Assembly (NCBI GenBank): GCA_003223775.1
Contig: QHWK01000047.1
Coordinates: forward strand, 1,677-9,560
Direction: 5' to 3'
Length of the DNA: 7,884 nt
Origin: Acidobacteriota bacterium
GTDB lineage: Bacteria > Acidobacteriota > Vicinamibacteria > Vicinamibacterales > CAVVIG01
A program made the translations under genes and the position numbers. Within the stretch, counting starts at the first letter, position 1. Every line of letters starts with the position of its first letter. This document shows, piece by piece, positions 1 to 5,728 of this stretch. Under the pieces are notes generated by a model that saw only the letters and a list, made by a program, of their open reading frames with translations, had not been told where the DNA came from and searched no databases.

Positions 1-924
1 TACTGGGGCGGCAATCCGGCCGAGTGCCACCCGCGCCATTTCACCAAGTACACGCTGACGCCGAAGGGCAAGTTCGTGCCCGAGGGCCGCAAGGGCCGCA
101 CGATGGTGCTCGTCGACATCCGCGAGACGCCGAGCGCGAAGGCCGCCGACATCTTTCTCCAGATTCGTCCGGGCAAGGATTTCGAGCTCGCGACGACGCT
201 GCGCGCGCTCGTCAAGGGCCAGCACGTGGACGCCGGGCGCGTCGCCGAAACCGGCGTCGCCGTCGAGCGCCTGCAGGAGATCGTCGATCGCATGAAGCGC
301 GCGCGCTTCGGCGTGATCTTCTTCGGCATGGGCGTGTCGATGACGCGCGGCAAGCACATGAACTCGGCCGCGATCCTGAGCCTCACCGCCGAGATGAACG
401 CGTTCACGAAGTTCGTCTGCATGCCGATGCGCGGCCACGGCAACGTCACCGGCGCCGACGTCGTGCTCCGCTGGACGACCGGCTATCCGTTCGGCATCGA
501 TCTGTCGCGCGGCTACCCGCGCTTCAACCCCGGTGAATTCTCCACCGTCGATCTGCTGGTCCGCGGCGACAACGACGCGGCGCTCGTGCTCGGCGCCGAT
601 CCGGGCGCGACGATGCCGCAGCCGGGCATCGATCATCTCGCGCGGATTCCGACGATCGTCCTCGATCCGAAGGTGACGCACACGAGCCGCCTCGCGCGCG
701 TGCACATCACGACGGCGGTCACCGGCGTCAGCGCGCGCGGCACCGCGTACCGCATGGACGAGATCCCGCTGCCGCTGCGCCCCGCGCTCGTGTCGCCCTA
801 TCCCACCGACGAAGAGGTGATCCGCCGCATTCGCCAGGCCGTCGCCGCGAAGCCGGCGTGGACGCCCGCGCCGGCGACCCTGAAAGGGTCGCCCTACACT
901 AGCGACACCGGCCGGCGACTCTGA
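1..924 (+). CDS. fhcB: FhcB, formyltransferase/hydrolase complex subunit B (3' part; start lies outside the window)
   Basis: This is the C-terminal 307 residues of the bacterial homologue of formylmethanofuran dehydrogenase subunit B (FwdB/FmdB, molybdopterin oxidoreductase fold). In bacteria FhcB is a structural subunit of the cytoplasmic Fhc complex and is not known to do redox chemistry. The frame is open from base 1, and the window begins inside the family motif WGGNPAECHPRH (residues 2-13 of the visible part). Further family-like stretches are FFGMGVSMTRGKHMN, the CMPMRGHGNVTGAD region, VLGADPGATMP and, near the end, GTAYRMDEIPLPLRP. The natural C-terminus probably lies near VAAKPAWTPA. 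The last 17 or so residues (ATLKGSPYTSDTGRRL and neighbours) are encoded by a 41-bp palindromic repeat, and the TGA at 922-924 falls in the second repeat copy, so the tail looks acquired. fhcA follows immediately. Family identification is firm. The Mo/W-site region lies upstream and cannot be inspected. Confidence 0.93.
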   Translation, partial: YWGGNPAECHPRHFTKYTLTPKGKFVPEGRKGRTMVLVDIRETPSAKAADIFLQIRPGKDFELATTLRALVKGQHVDAGRVAETGVAVERLQEIVDRMKRARFGVIFFGMGVSMTRGKHMNSAAILSLTAEMNAFTKFVCMPMRGHGNVTGADVVLRWTTGYPFGIDLSRGYPRFNPGEFSTVDLLVRGDNDAALVLGADPGATMPQPGIDHLARIPTIVLDPKVTHTSRLARVHITTAVTGVSARGTAYRMDEIPLPLRPALVSPYPTDEEVIRRIRQAVAAKPAWTPAPATLKGSPYTSDTGRRL

Positions 925-990
925 AAGGGTCGCCCTACACTAGCGACACCGGCCGGCGACCCTGAAAGGGTCGCCCTACACTAGCGACAC
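871..990 (+). repeat. Three tandem copies of a 41-bp palindrome-containing repeat at the fhcB-fhcA junction
   Basis: Copies start at 871, 912 and 953. The first two are 41 bp. The third matches for 38 bp and stops at 990. Copy 2 differs from copy 1 by one base (GACTC for GACCC). Each unit contains an inverted repeat, GGCGACCC and GGGTCGCC around a TGAAA loop (873-893, 914-934, 955-975). The change in copy 2 would leave a G-U pair in RNA. Each hairpin is followed by CTACACTAGCGACAC. No T-run follows, so these are not classical terminators. The array lies partly inside the fhcB coding region and abuts the point where fhcA homology resumes (about 991). A 17-bp piece of the same unit recurs at 3578-3594, so this is a dispersed, REP-like family and not a purely local duplication. 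The repeats are seen directly; the mobility class is unknown. Confidence 0.93.
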
Positions 991-1023
991 GTCGCCGAGA
1001 GCGATCTGGCGGCGGGCGCGCGC

Positions 1024-1836
1024 ATGATCGACGCGGCGGGCATGATCGTGATGCCCGGCGGCGTGGACGTCCACACGCATGTCGCCGGCGGCGCGCTCAA
1101 CTTCGCGCGCGGCCTCGTGCCGGAGAATCAGCGCGCCGCGCGCAAGTTCCTGCACGGCCTCGACCGGCGCGCCGGCCTCGGCGGCATGACGCCGACCACC
1201 TTCGCCACCGGCTACCTGTACGCCGGCATGGGCTGGACGACGGTGAACGAAGCGGCGGTGCCGATTCTCTCCGCGCGGCACACGCACGAAGAGCTGCACG
1301 ACATCCCGATCGTCGACAAGACGTCGCTCGTGCTGATGGCGAACAACGAGTTCGTCCTCGACCTGCTCGAGGCCGGCGAAGCCGAGCGCGCGAAACACGT
1401 CGTGGCGTGGCTCGTGGGGGCGGCGAAGGCGTACGGCGTCAAGGCGGTGAACCCCGGCGGCGTCGAGGCGTGGAAGTGGGGGAAGAACGCGAACACGCTC
1501 CACGCTCCGATCGAAGGCTACAAGAAGGTCACGCCGGCGCAGATCATTGCGAGCCTCGCCTCGATCGCCGACGACCTGAAGCTCCCGCATCCGGTCCACC
1601 TCCATTGCAACAACCTCGGCGTGCCCGGCAACTTCGCCACCACGATCGAGACCATGAACGTGCTGTCGGGCCATCGCGCGCACCTCGCGCATCTGCAGTT
1701 CCACGCGTACGGCGGCGACGACTGGAGCACGATGCGCTCTATCAGCTCACCGGCCGCAAGTGGGGGAACCTCGACGTCGAGAACGAGACCGGCTGCGGCA
1801 TCGTGCCGTACGTCTACAAGGATCGGAATCTGGTGA
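1024..1836 (+). pseudogene. fhcA: FhcA, formyl-methanofuran hydrolase subunit: N-terminal/central fragment of a disrupted gene
   Basis: FhcA is the amidohydrolase-fold subunit that hydrolyses formyl-methanofuran to formate and methanofuran at a metal centre. From the first ATG (1024) the frame reads MIDAAGMIVMPGGVDVHTH, with HxH metal-ligand candidates H17 and H19. It continues with NPGGVEAWKWGKN (from residue 143), HLHCNNLG (H192, H194) and HLQFHAYGG (H220-H227). All are typical of FwdA/FmdA/FhcA. Two defects are visible. First, family members carry about 35-40 residues before this point. In-frame homology (VAESDLAAGAR) runs back only to about 991, where the repeat array begins, and a TAG at 982-984 closes the frame. 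Second, authentic FhcA sequence stops near D233-W234 or M237 (bases 1720-1737). The remaining codons to 1836 are out of frame and meaningless. The rest of the protein lies in another frame (next entry). No clear ribosome site precedes 1024. Confidence 0.85.
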
Positions 1837-2420
1837 ACGCGGTGCAGTGGGCGGTGGGGCTCGAGCTGCTGCTGCTCATCGACGATCCGTGGCGGATCTT
1901 TCTCACGACCGATCATCCCAACGGCGGCTGCTTCTGGCGGTATCCGGAAATCATCCACCTGCTGATGAACGCGGAGTTCCGCAAGGCGCAGGTGAAGCAG
2001 CTGCCGGAGAAGGCGCGGCAGCGGATCGTGCTCGCCGATCTCGACCGCGAATACACGCTCTCGGAGATCGCGATCATCACGGCCGCCGGCCCGGCGCGAT
2101 CGCTCGGCCTCGCGCGCAAGGGCCATCTCGGCGTCGGCGCCGACGCCGACGTCGCGATCTATCCGGCCAGGCCCGATCACGGCTTCCTCTTCTCGTACCC
2201 GCGCTACGTGATCAAGGGCGGCGCGATCGTCGTCGAGGAGGGCGACGTGCGGGAAGTCGTGGACGGCAGGGAGATGATCGTGCAGCCGGCGTACGACGCC
2301 ACGGTCGAGGACTACATCCGGCCGCTCTTCGAGAAGGTCTACACGATATCGTTCGCGAATTACCCCGTGGAGATGGAGCGCCTCCGGGATCCCGAGGTGA
2401 TCCCGTGCGGCGGCGCGTGA
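1734..2420 (+). pseudogene. fhcA: FhcA, C-terminal fragment in a different frame (frameshift plus internal deletion)
   Basis: This frame carries the rest of FhcA: ALYQLTGRKWGN (from 1734), DVENETGCGIVPYVYK, AVQWAVGLELLLLIDDPWR, the LTTDHPNGG motif whose Asp (1911-1913) matches the catalytic/metal Asp of amidohydrolase-type FwdA, then YPEIIHLLM, GHLGVGADADVAIYP and a normal C-terminus ending CGGA with TGA at 2418-2420. The frame stays open upstream to 1407, but that part is the shadow of the first fragment. Compared with the family, about 35-40 residues between the QFHAYGG block and LYQLTGRKW are absent. This is the segment that normally carries a DVG...FGDTTTMTxDGP-type motif. The missing stretch is not a multiple of three, so the HxH half and the Asp half are in different frames, and no intact FhcA can be translated without recoding. 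A sequencing or assembly fault is the main alternative to a true pseudogene. The fragment has no convincing start of its own. Confidence 0.85.
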
Positions 2421-2424
2421 TCGA

Positions 2425-2717
2425 CGGAAAGCAACCACAGAGCGCACAGAGCACACAGAGTTCGAACGACGCTGCAGAGACATTGCGCCGCGCGCCGCCG
2501 CTTCGCGGCGGCCACCGCTCTCGAAAAGCGAGAAAACACGACGACTGAATGCGATGTCGTCGTGTTTCTCACTTTTCGTGAGCGGTGTTCCCGGCCGGCG
2601 CAGCCGGCCGACGCGCGGCGCGTCGTTCCAAAGGCGGCGATGGCTCTTCTCACTGTCATCGTGTCTCGGTGGTTATCTTGTCTCTGCGGTCTCTGCGCGC
2701 TCCGCGGTTGCTTTCCG
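2425..2717. repeat. 293-bp palindromic element with terminal inverted repeats (MITE-like) between fhcA and fhcC
   Basis: This fills the gene-free stretch between fhcA and fhcC. The terminal arms at 2425-2460 and 2682-2717 are inverted copies matching at about 30 of 36 positions. The outer ends are identical (CGGAAAGCAACC against GGTTGCTTTCCG). Inside the arms are 9-bp tandem units built on CACAGAG (left) or CTCTGCG (right). At the centre is a long hairpin, 2513-2545 with 2556-2587, around a 10-nt loop (two mismatches and a one-base bulge in 33 positions). Two smaller hairpins flank it: 2494-2501 with 2505-2512, and 2592-2599 with 2603-2610. No convincing protein is encoded; the short open frames here have no family-like sequence. 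The shape suggests a non-autonomous mobile element or dispersed palindromic repeat. No target-site duplication is evident by eye. It begins four bases after the fhcA stop. Confidence 0.8.
2513..2587. other. Large hairpin at the centre of the palindromic element
   Basis: Arms 2513-2545 and 2556-2587 pair over more than 30 bases around the loop TGAATGCGAT. The deviations are a T/T mismatch, a C/A mismatch and one extra A in the left arm. The inner part pairs CACGACGAC with GTCGTCGTG and is followed by TTTCTC. In RNA this could act as a transcription terminator or attenuator in either direction, or as a processing or stability element between fhcA and fhcC, but no terminal U-run marks it as a standard intrinsic terminator. 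The structure is seen directly; its function is inferred. Confidence 0.7.
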
Positions 2718-2738
2718 ACGCGCGCGCGCGCTTACAAT
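2708..2738 (+). promoter_or_regulatory. Candidate sigma70-type promoter for fhcC
   Basis: A -35-like TTGCTT (2708-2713) and a -10-like TACAAT (2733-2738) are separated by 19 bp. The spacer contains an alternating CG run of 13 bases (2719-2731). Transcription would begin about 2745, leaving at most a few bases before the GTG at 2747, so the fhcC message would be leaderless or nearly so. This fits the absence of a Shine-Dalgarno sequence. The -35 hexamer lies in the right terminal arm of the palindromic element, so the element may have supplied it. The 19-bp spacing is longer than ideal, so this remains a candidate. Confidence 0.5.
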
Positions 2739-2746
2739 CACGCGAC

Positions 2747-3559
2747 GTGATCACGCTCACGCTCAGGGAGCCGCCGCCGGTGCCGCTCGAAGCCGACGTG
2801 CTCTCGCCGGACACGATCGCGCCACTGACGATCGATGAGATCCGCGCGCTGCCGGTTCAACTCGGCAAACGGCAGCGGCGCCTCGACGACTTCTTCGCCG
2901 TGGAGGGCGAGCCGAGCGACGAGGTCGAGATTCACGGCGACGTGCGCCGCGTGAAGTGGATCGGCCGCGGCATGACGCGCGGCGTGCTGCGCATCCGCGG
3001 CGGCGCCGGCATGCACCTCGGGTCGGCGATGGCCGGCGGCACGATCGAAGTCTGGGGCGACGCCGGCGACTGGCTCGGCGCCGAGATGTCGGGCGGCCTC
3101 ATTCACGTCCACGGAAACGCCGGCGGCCAGATCGGCGCCGCGTACCGCGGCGCGCCGTCGGGCATGACCGACGGCGTCGTCGTCGTCGACGGCTCCGCCG
3201 GGCTCGAGGTCGGCATGCGCATGAAGCGCGGGACCATCGTCGTCGGCGGCATGGTGCGCGATTTCGCCGGCCTGCAGATGAAGGGCGGCACGATCGTGCT
3301 GCGCGACGGCGCGGAGCTGCGCACCGGCGCCTGGATGAACCGCGGCACCATCATCTCGCTGAAGCCGATCGCGCTCTTGCCGACCTTCGCGTTCGCGGCG
3401 GCCTACAACCCGACGTTCCTGCGCCTGTACGCGCGGCGGCTCGCCCCGCTCGGCTGCGCGCTGCCGTACGACGACCAGCAGGGCCGCTATCAGCGTTACA
3501 CTGGCGACTCCGCGGTCCCGGGCCGCGGCGAAATTCTCGTCTGGCAGCCGCGCGGTTGA
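2747..3559 (+). CDS. fhcC: FhcC, formyltransferase/hydrolase complex subunit C
   Basis: This is a 270-residue homologue of formylmethanofuran dehydrogenase subunit C (FwdC/FmdC). It is a right-handed beta-helix subunit built from glycine-rich repeats and related to the C-terminal domain of glutamate synthase; it helps hold the cytoplasmic Fhc complex together. The frame opens further upstream (to 2585), but the GTG at 2747 gives VITLTLRE, which matches how family members begin, whereas the upstream codons run through the palindromic element. After the N-terminal region (LTIDEIRALPV) come the repeats: GGAGMHLGSAMAGGTIEVWG, GDWLGAEMSGGLIHVHG, GGQIGAAYRGAPSGMTDG, GLEVGMRMKRGTIVVGG, FAGLQMKGGTIVL and LRTGAWMNRGTIIS. 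The end (FAFAAAYNPTFLRLYARRL ... GEILVWQPRG) is also family-like. Length and repeats look complete. It probably has its own promoter at 2708-2738. The usual fhcD neighbour is displaced downstream by an exported gene pair. Confidence 0.93.
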   Translation: MITLTLREPPPVPLEADVLSPDTIAPLTIDEIRALPVQLGKRQRRLDDFFAVEGEPSDEVEIHGDVRRVKWIGRGMTRGVLRIRGGAGMHLGSAMAGGTIEVWGDAGDWLGAEMSGGLIHVHGNAGGQIGAAYRGAPSGMTDGVVVVDGSAGLEVGMRMKRGTIVVGGMVRDFAGLQMKGGTIVLRDGAELRTGAWMNRGTIISLKPIALLPTFAFAAAYNPTFLRLYARRLAPLGCALPYDDQQGRYQRYTGDSAVPGRGEILVWQPRG

Positions 3560-3577
3560 GCACGCAGGCCGTCCTCG

Positions 3578-3594
3578 GAAAGGGTCGCCCTACA
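3578..3594 (+). repeat. Isolated fragment of the 41-bp repeat downstream of fhcC
   Basis: These 17 bases (GAAAGGGTCGCCCTACA) are identical to the loop, right arm and tail of the unit repeated at 871-990. The left arm is not conserved here (CCGTCCTCG instead of GGCGACCC), so the hairpin is lost. It sits 18 bases after the fhcC stop and upstream of the promoter of the exported gene pair, marking that junction as a site of repeat activity. Confidence 0.75.
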
Positions 3595-3614
3595 TCGAAT
3601 TCGGCACGACGTGG

Positions 3615-3643
3615 TTGCGGACGCGGCTTCTTCGGTGTACAAA
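3615..3643 (+). promoter_or_regulatory. Candidate sigma70-type promoter for the exported gene pair
   Basis: TTGCGG (3615-3620) and TACAAA (3638-3643) are separated by an ideal 17 bp. The start of transcription would be about 3650, some 14 bases before the ATG at 3664. That short leader contains GGAG at 3655-3658, a good ribosome site. The promoter suggests that the two secreted-protein genes, and possibly fhcD behind them, are transcribed independently of fhcC. Confidence 0.5.
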
Positions 3644-3663
3644 ATGGCCCAGGCGGAGCGTTT

Positions 3664-4080
3664 ATGGACATGAAAGGTCCGATCCTCGCGGTTGTCGTCG
3701 CGCTCGCGTTCGTCAAACCGGTCGTCGCCCACCACTCCTTCGCCGCCGAATTCGACGCGAACAAGACCGTCACGCTCCAGGGCTCGGTCACGAAGCTCGA
3801 ATGGGCGAACCCGCACATCTGGATCTATCTCGATGTGAAGGACGACCACGGCGCCGTGCAGGCCTGGCAGTGCGAGGGCGGTCCGCCGAACACGCTGACG
3901 CGCAACGGCTGGAGCCCGAACTCGCTGAAGATGGGCGACACGATCACGATCGACGGCGCGCTCGCCAAAGACGGATCGAAGACCTGCAACGCGCGCATGG
4001 TGAAGCTCGCGGACGGCCGCAGCGTGTTCGCGGGATCCGTGGGCGGCGACAATCCGCCGCCGCCGCTGCCGAAGAAGTAG
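3664..4080 (+). CDS. Exported DUF6152-type protein
   Basis: This 138-residue protein has a signal peptide (MDMKGPILAVVVALAFVKPVVA, cleavage expected after about residue 22). The mature part opens with HHSFAAEFD, followed by VTLQGSVTKLEWANPHIW, an EGGPPNTLTRNGW stretch and LKMGDTITIDGALAKDGS. This pattern is characteristic of DUF6152, a small exported family of unknown function; the fold is probably a beta-barrel of OB type, but that is inference. The start at 3664 is chosen because GGAG (3655-3658) precedes it at 5-base spacing and the signal peptide begins there; the frame is open further upstream only as a shadow of fhcC. The C-terminal tail is proline-rich (NPPPPLPKK). The downstream gene starts 7 bases after the stop, so the two are surely co-transcribed. 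No link to C1 metabolism is visible. Family call good, function unknown. Confidence 0.85.
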   Translation: MDMKGPILAVVVALAFVKPVVAHHSFAAEFDANKTVTLQGSVTKLEWANPHIWIYLDVKDDHGAVQAWQCEGGPPNTLTRNGWSPNSLKMGDTITIDGALAKDGSKTCNARMVKLADGRSVFAGSVGGDNPPPPLPKK

Positions 4081-4087
4081 GGCCGCC

Positions 4088-4843
4088 ATGACGCGACGTG
4101 CCGCGCGCCTCATCGCGCTCTTCGCCGCGATCGCCGCGCTGCCGGCGATCGCCGCGGCGCAGCGCGACTTCAAGCCGCCCGAAGGGCCGACGCCGCACAC
4201 GGCCGCCGGCAAGGTCGATTTCAGCGGCGTCTGGTCCAAGCCGTACGTGCCGGACATGAGCAAGGACGGCCGCGATCAGAAGGGCATGTCCGTCCTGCCG
4301 TTCACGCCGTGGGGCGAAGCGGAGTGGAAGAAGTACGACGCCGCCGAAGGGGATTACACCGGCGCGTGCCTCCCGTTCGGCATGACGCGCTCGGTCAACA
4401 CGCCGGAGCCGATGCAGATCGTGCAGTCCGACAAGTACTTCACGTTCCTCTTCGAGCAGAACTCGTGGTTCGTCGTCGTGCCGATCGACGGCCGTCCGCA
4501 TCGTCAGGGCATCCCGACGTGGTTCGGCGATTCGGTCGGGCACTGGGACGGCGACGCGCTCGTCATCGACACGGTGAACTTCAACGACCGCACGCGCCTC
4601 GACACGATCGGCCACCCGCACAGCGATCAGATGCACGTCGTGCAGCGCTTCACGCGGCCCGACCTCGGGCACATCTCGTACGAGATGACCGTCGAGGATC
4701 CGAAGGCCTACACGAAGCCGATCGTCAACACGCGCACCTTCACGCTGCGGCCCGACTGGGAGATGATGGAGTACTCCTGCGAGGAAAATAACAAGAGCCT
4801 CTGGGAGGGTCGCATCAAACCGCCGAAGGCCCCCAAGCCCTGA
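4088..4843 (+). CDS. Exported protein of an acidobacterial KVDFSGVW/CEENN family, function unknown
   Basis: This 251-residue protein carries a signal peptide (twin Arg at R3-R4, hydrophobic core LIALFAAIAALPAIAAA, cleavage expected near A24/Q25). The mature part has AGKVDFSGVW (family hallmark near the N-terminus), GACLPFGMTRSVNTPEPMQI, an FVVVPIDGRPH segment, WFGDSVGHWDGDALVIDTVNF, HSDQMHVVQRF, TVEDPKAYTKPI and, near the end, MEYSCEENN. I recognise this as a large paralogous secreted family common in Acidobacteriota with no assigned activity. AGGG (4079-4082) lies 5 bases before the ATG, and the gene follows the DUF6152 protein by 7 bases. Such pairs recur in these genomes (recollection, not checked). 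Its TGA (4841-4843) overlaps the only plausible, non-canonical, start of fhcD. The reading frame is complete and its codon use looks like that of its neighbours. Confidence 0.8.
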   Translation: MTRRAARLIALFAAIAALPAIAAAQRDFKPPEGPTPHTAAGKVDFSGVWSKPYVPDMSKDGRDQKGMSVLPFTPWGEAEWKKYDAAEGDYTGACLPFGMTRSVNTPEPMQIVQSDKYFTFLFEQNSWFVVVPIDGRPHRQGIPTWFGDSVGHWDGDALVIDTVNFNDRTRLDTIGHPHSDQMHVVQRFTRPDLGHISYEMTVEDPKAYTKPIVNTRTFTLRPDWEMMEYSCEENNKSLWEGRIKPPKAPKP

Positions 4844-4881
4844 GACCGCGGATCGCCGACACCTTCGCCGAGGCCTTCGAC

Positions 4882-5727
4882 ATGCGCGCGGCGCGCGTCC
4901 TCGTCACCGCGCGGTCGGCCGCGTGGGCGCGGACCGCCGCGCAGTCGATGACCGGCTTCGCGACCTCCGTGATCGGCTGCAAGGTCGAAGCGGGCATCGA
5001 GGCCGATCTCACGCCCGACGAAACGCCCGACGGCCGCCCCGGCGTCAGCGTCCTGCTGTTCGCGTTCGACGCCGCCGGCCTCGCGCAGCGGCTCGTCGAT
5101 CGCGTCGGGCAGAGCGTGCTCACCTGTCCGACGACGGCGTGCTTCGACGGGCTGCCGGAGGGCGACGAGCGCGTCGTCGTCGGCGGCCTGCTGCGCCATT
5201 TCGGCGATCGCTACCAGTCCAGCAAGTTTCTCGACGGACGGCGCTACTGGCGCATCCCCGTGATGGACGGCGAGTTCCTCGTGCAGGAGACCTTCGGCGT
5301 GCAGAAGGCGATCGGCGGCGGGAACCTGCTGATCCTCGCGATCGATCACGCGTCGGCGCTGGCGGCGGCCGAAGCCGCCGCCGACGCGATGCGCCGCGTG
5401 CGCGGCGTGATGCTGCCGTTTCCGGGCGGCATCGTGCGCAGCGGCAGCAAGATCGGCGCGAAGCACTACAAGCAGCTGATCGCGTCCACCAACGACGCGT
5501 ACTGTCCGACGCTGCGCGGCCGCGGCGACGTCGTCACGGCGCTCCCGCCGGAGGTGAACGCGGTCCTCGAAATCGTCGTCGACGGTCTGGATCGGCCGTC
5601 GATCGAATCGGCGCTGCGCGTCGGCATCGAGGCCGCGAGCCGCCCCGGCGTCGTGGAGATCACGGCCGGGAACTACGGCGGCAAGCTCGGCAAACACCAG
5701 TTCCACCTGCAGCAGATCGCGAGCTAG
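4882..5727 (+). CDS. fhcD: FhcD, formylmethanofuran:tetrahydromethanopterin formyltransferase subunit (Ftr homologue)
   Basis: FhcD transfers the formyl group between formyl-H4MPT and methanofuran inside the cytoplasmic Fhc complex. Ftr motifs are all present: MTGFATSVIGCKVEAGIE, ETPDGRPGVSVLLF, the TCPTTACFDG stretch, FGVQKAIGGGNLLIL, RSGSKIGAKHYKQL, the STNDAYCPTLRG region and the C-terminal GNYGGKLGKHQFHLQ. The first ATG is 4882, giving 281 residues. However, the conserved N-terminal segment IADTFAEAFD is encoded just upstream (4852-4881) in the same frame, so translation must start earlier. No ATG, GTG or TTG exists there. The only candidates are CTG at 4840-4842, overlapping the previous gene's TGA as CTGA (295 residues), or ATC at 4852. 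Three or so residues of the usual MxxNGVxIxDTF start are absent even so. The next gene begins one base after the stop. Family call is certain; the start is not. Confidence 0.93.
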   Translation: MRAARVLVTARSAAWARTAAQSMTGFATSVIGCKVEAGIEADLTPDETPDGRPGVSVLLFAFDAAGLAQRLVDRVGQSVLTCPTTACFDGLPEGDERVVVGGLLRHFGDRYQSSKFLDGRRYWRIPVMDGEFLVQETFGVQKAIGGGNLLILAIDHASALAAAEAAADAMRRVRGVMLPFPGGIVRSGSKIGAKHYKQLIASTNDAYCPTLRGRGDVVTALPPEVNAVLEIVVDGLDRPSIESALRVGIEAASRPGVVEITAGNYGGKLGKHQFHLQQIAS

Positions 5728-5728
5728 C

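Noticed and set aside
873..975. Repeat hairpins as rho-independent terminators
   Set aside because: The stems are followed by CTACACTAGC and not by a T-run. They may affect transcript stability, but termination is not supported.
895..985. TACACT in each repeat unit as a -10 box
   Set aside because: No acceptable -35 hexamer lies 16-19 bp upstream; that position is occupied by the hairpin arm.
871..990. Short regularly spaced repeats that could be a CRISPR array
   Set aside because: The units are directly adjacent with no unique spacers, one unit is partly coding, and no cas gene is present.
1715..1745. Programmed ribosomal frameshift in fhcA
   Set aside because: There is no slippery heptamer, and a conserved block of about 35-40 residues is missing at the join, so slippage could not restore the normal protein.
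2360..2838. Short open frames on both strands across the fhcA-fhcC gap
   Set aside because: They run through the palindromic element, give low-complexity Arg/Ala/Ser-rich peptides and resemble no family.
4708..5706. Long minus-strand open frame opposite fhcD
   Set aside because: It is an antisense shadow produced by high GC and strong codon bias; its Arg/Ala/Asp-rich translation has no motif, and fhcD on the other strand is certain.
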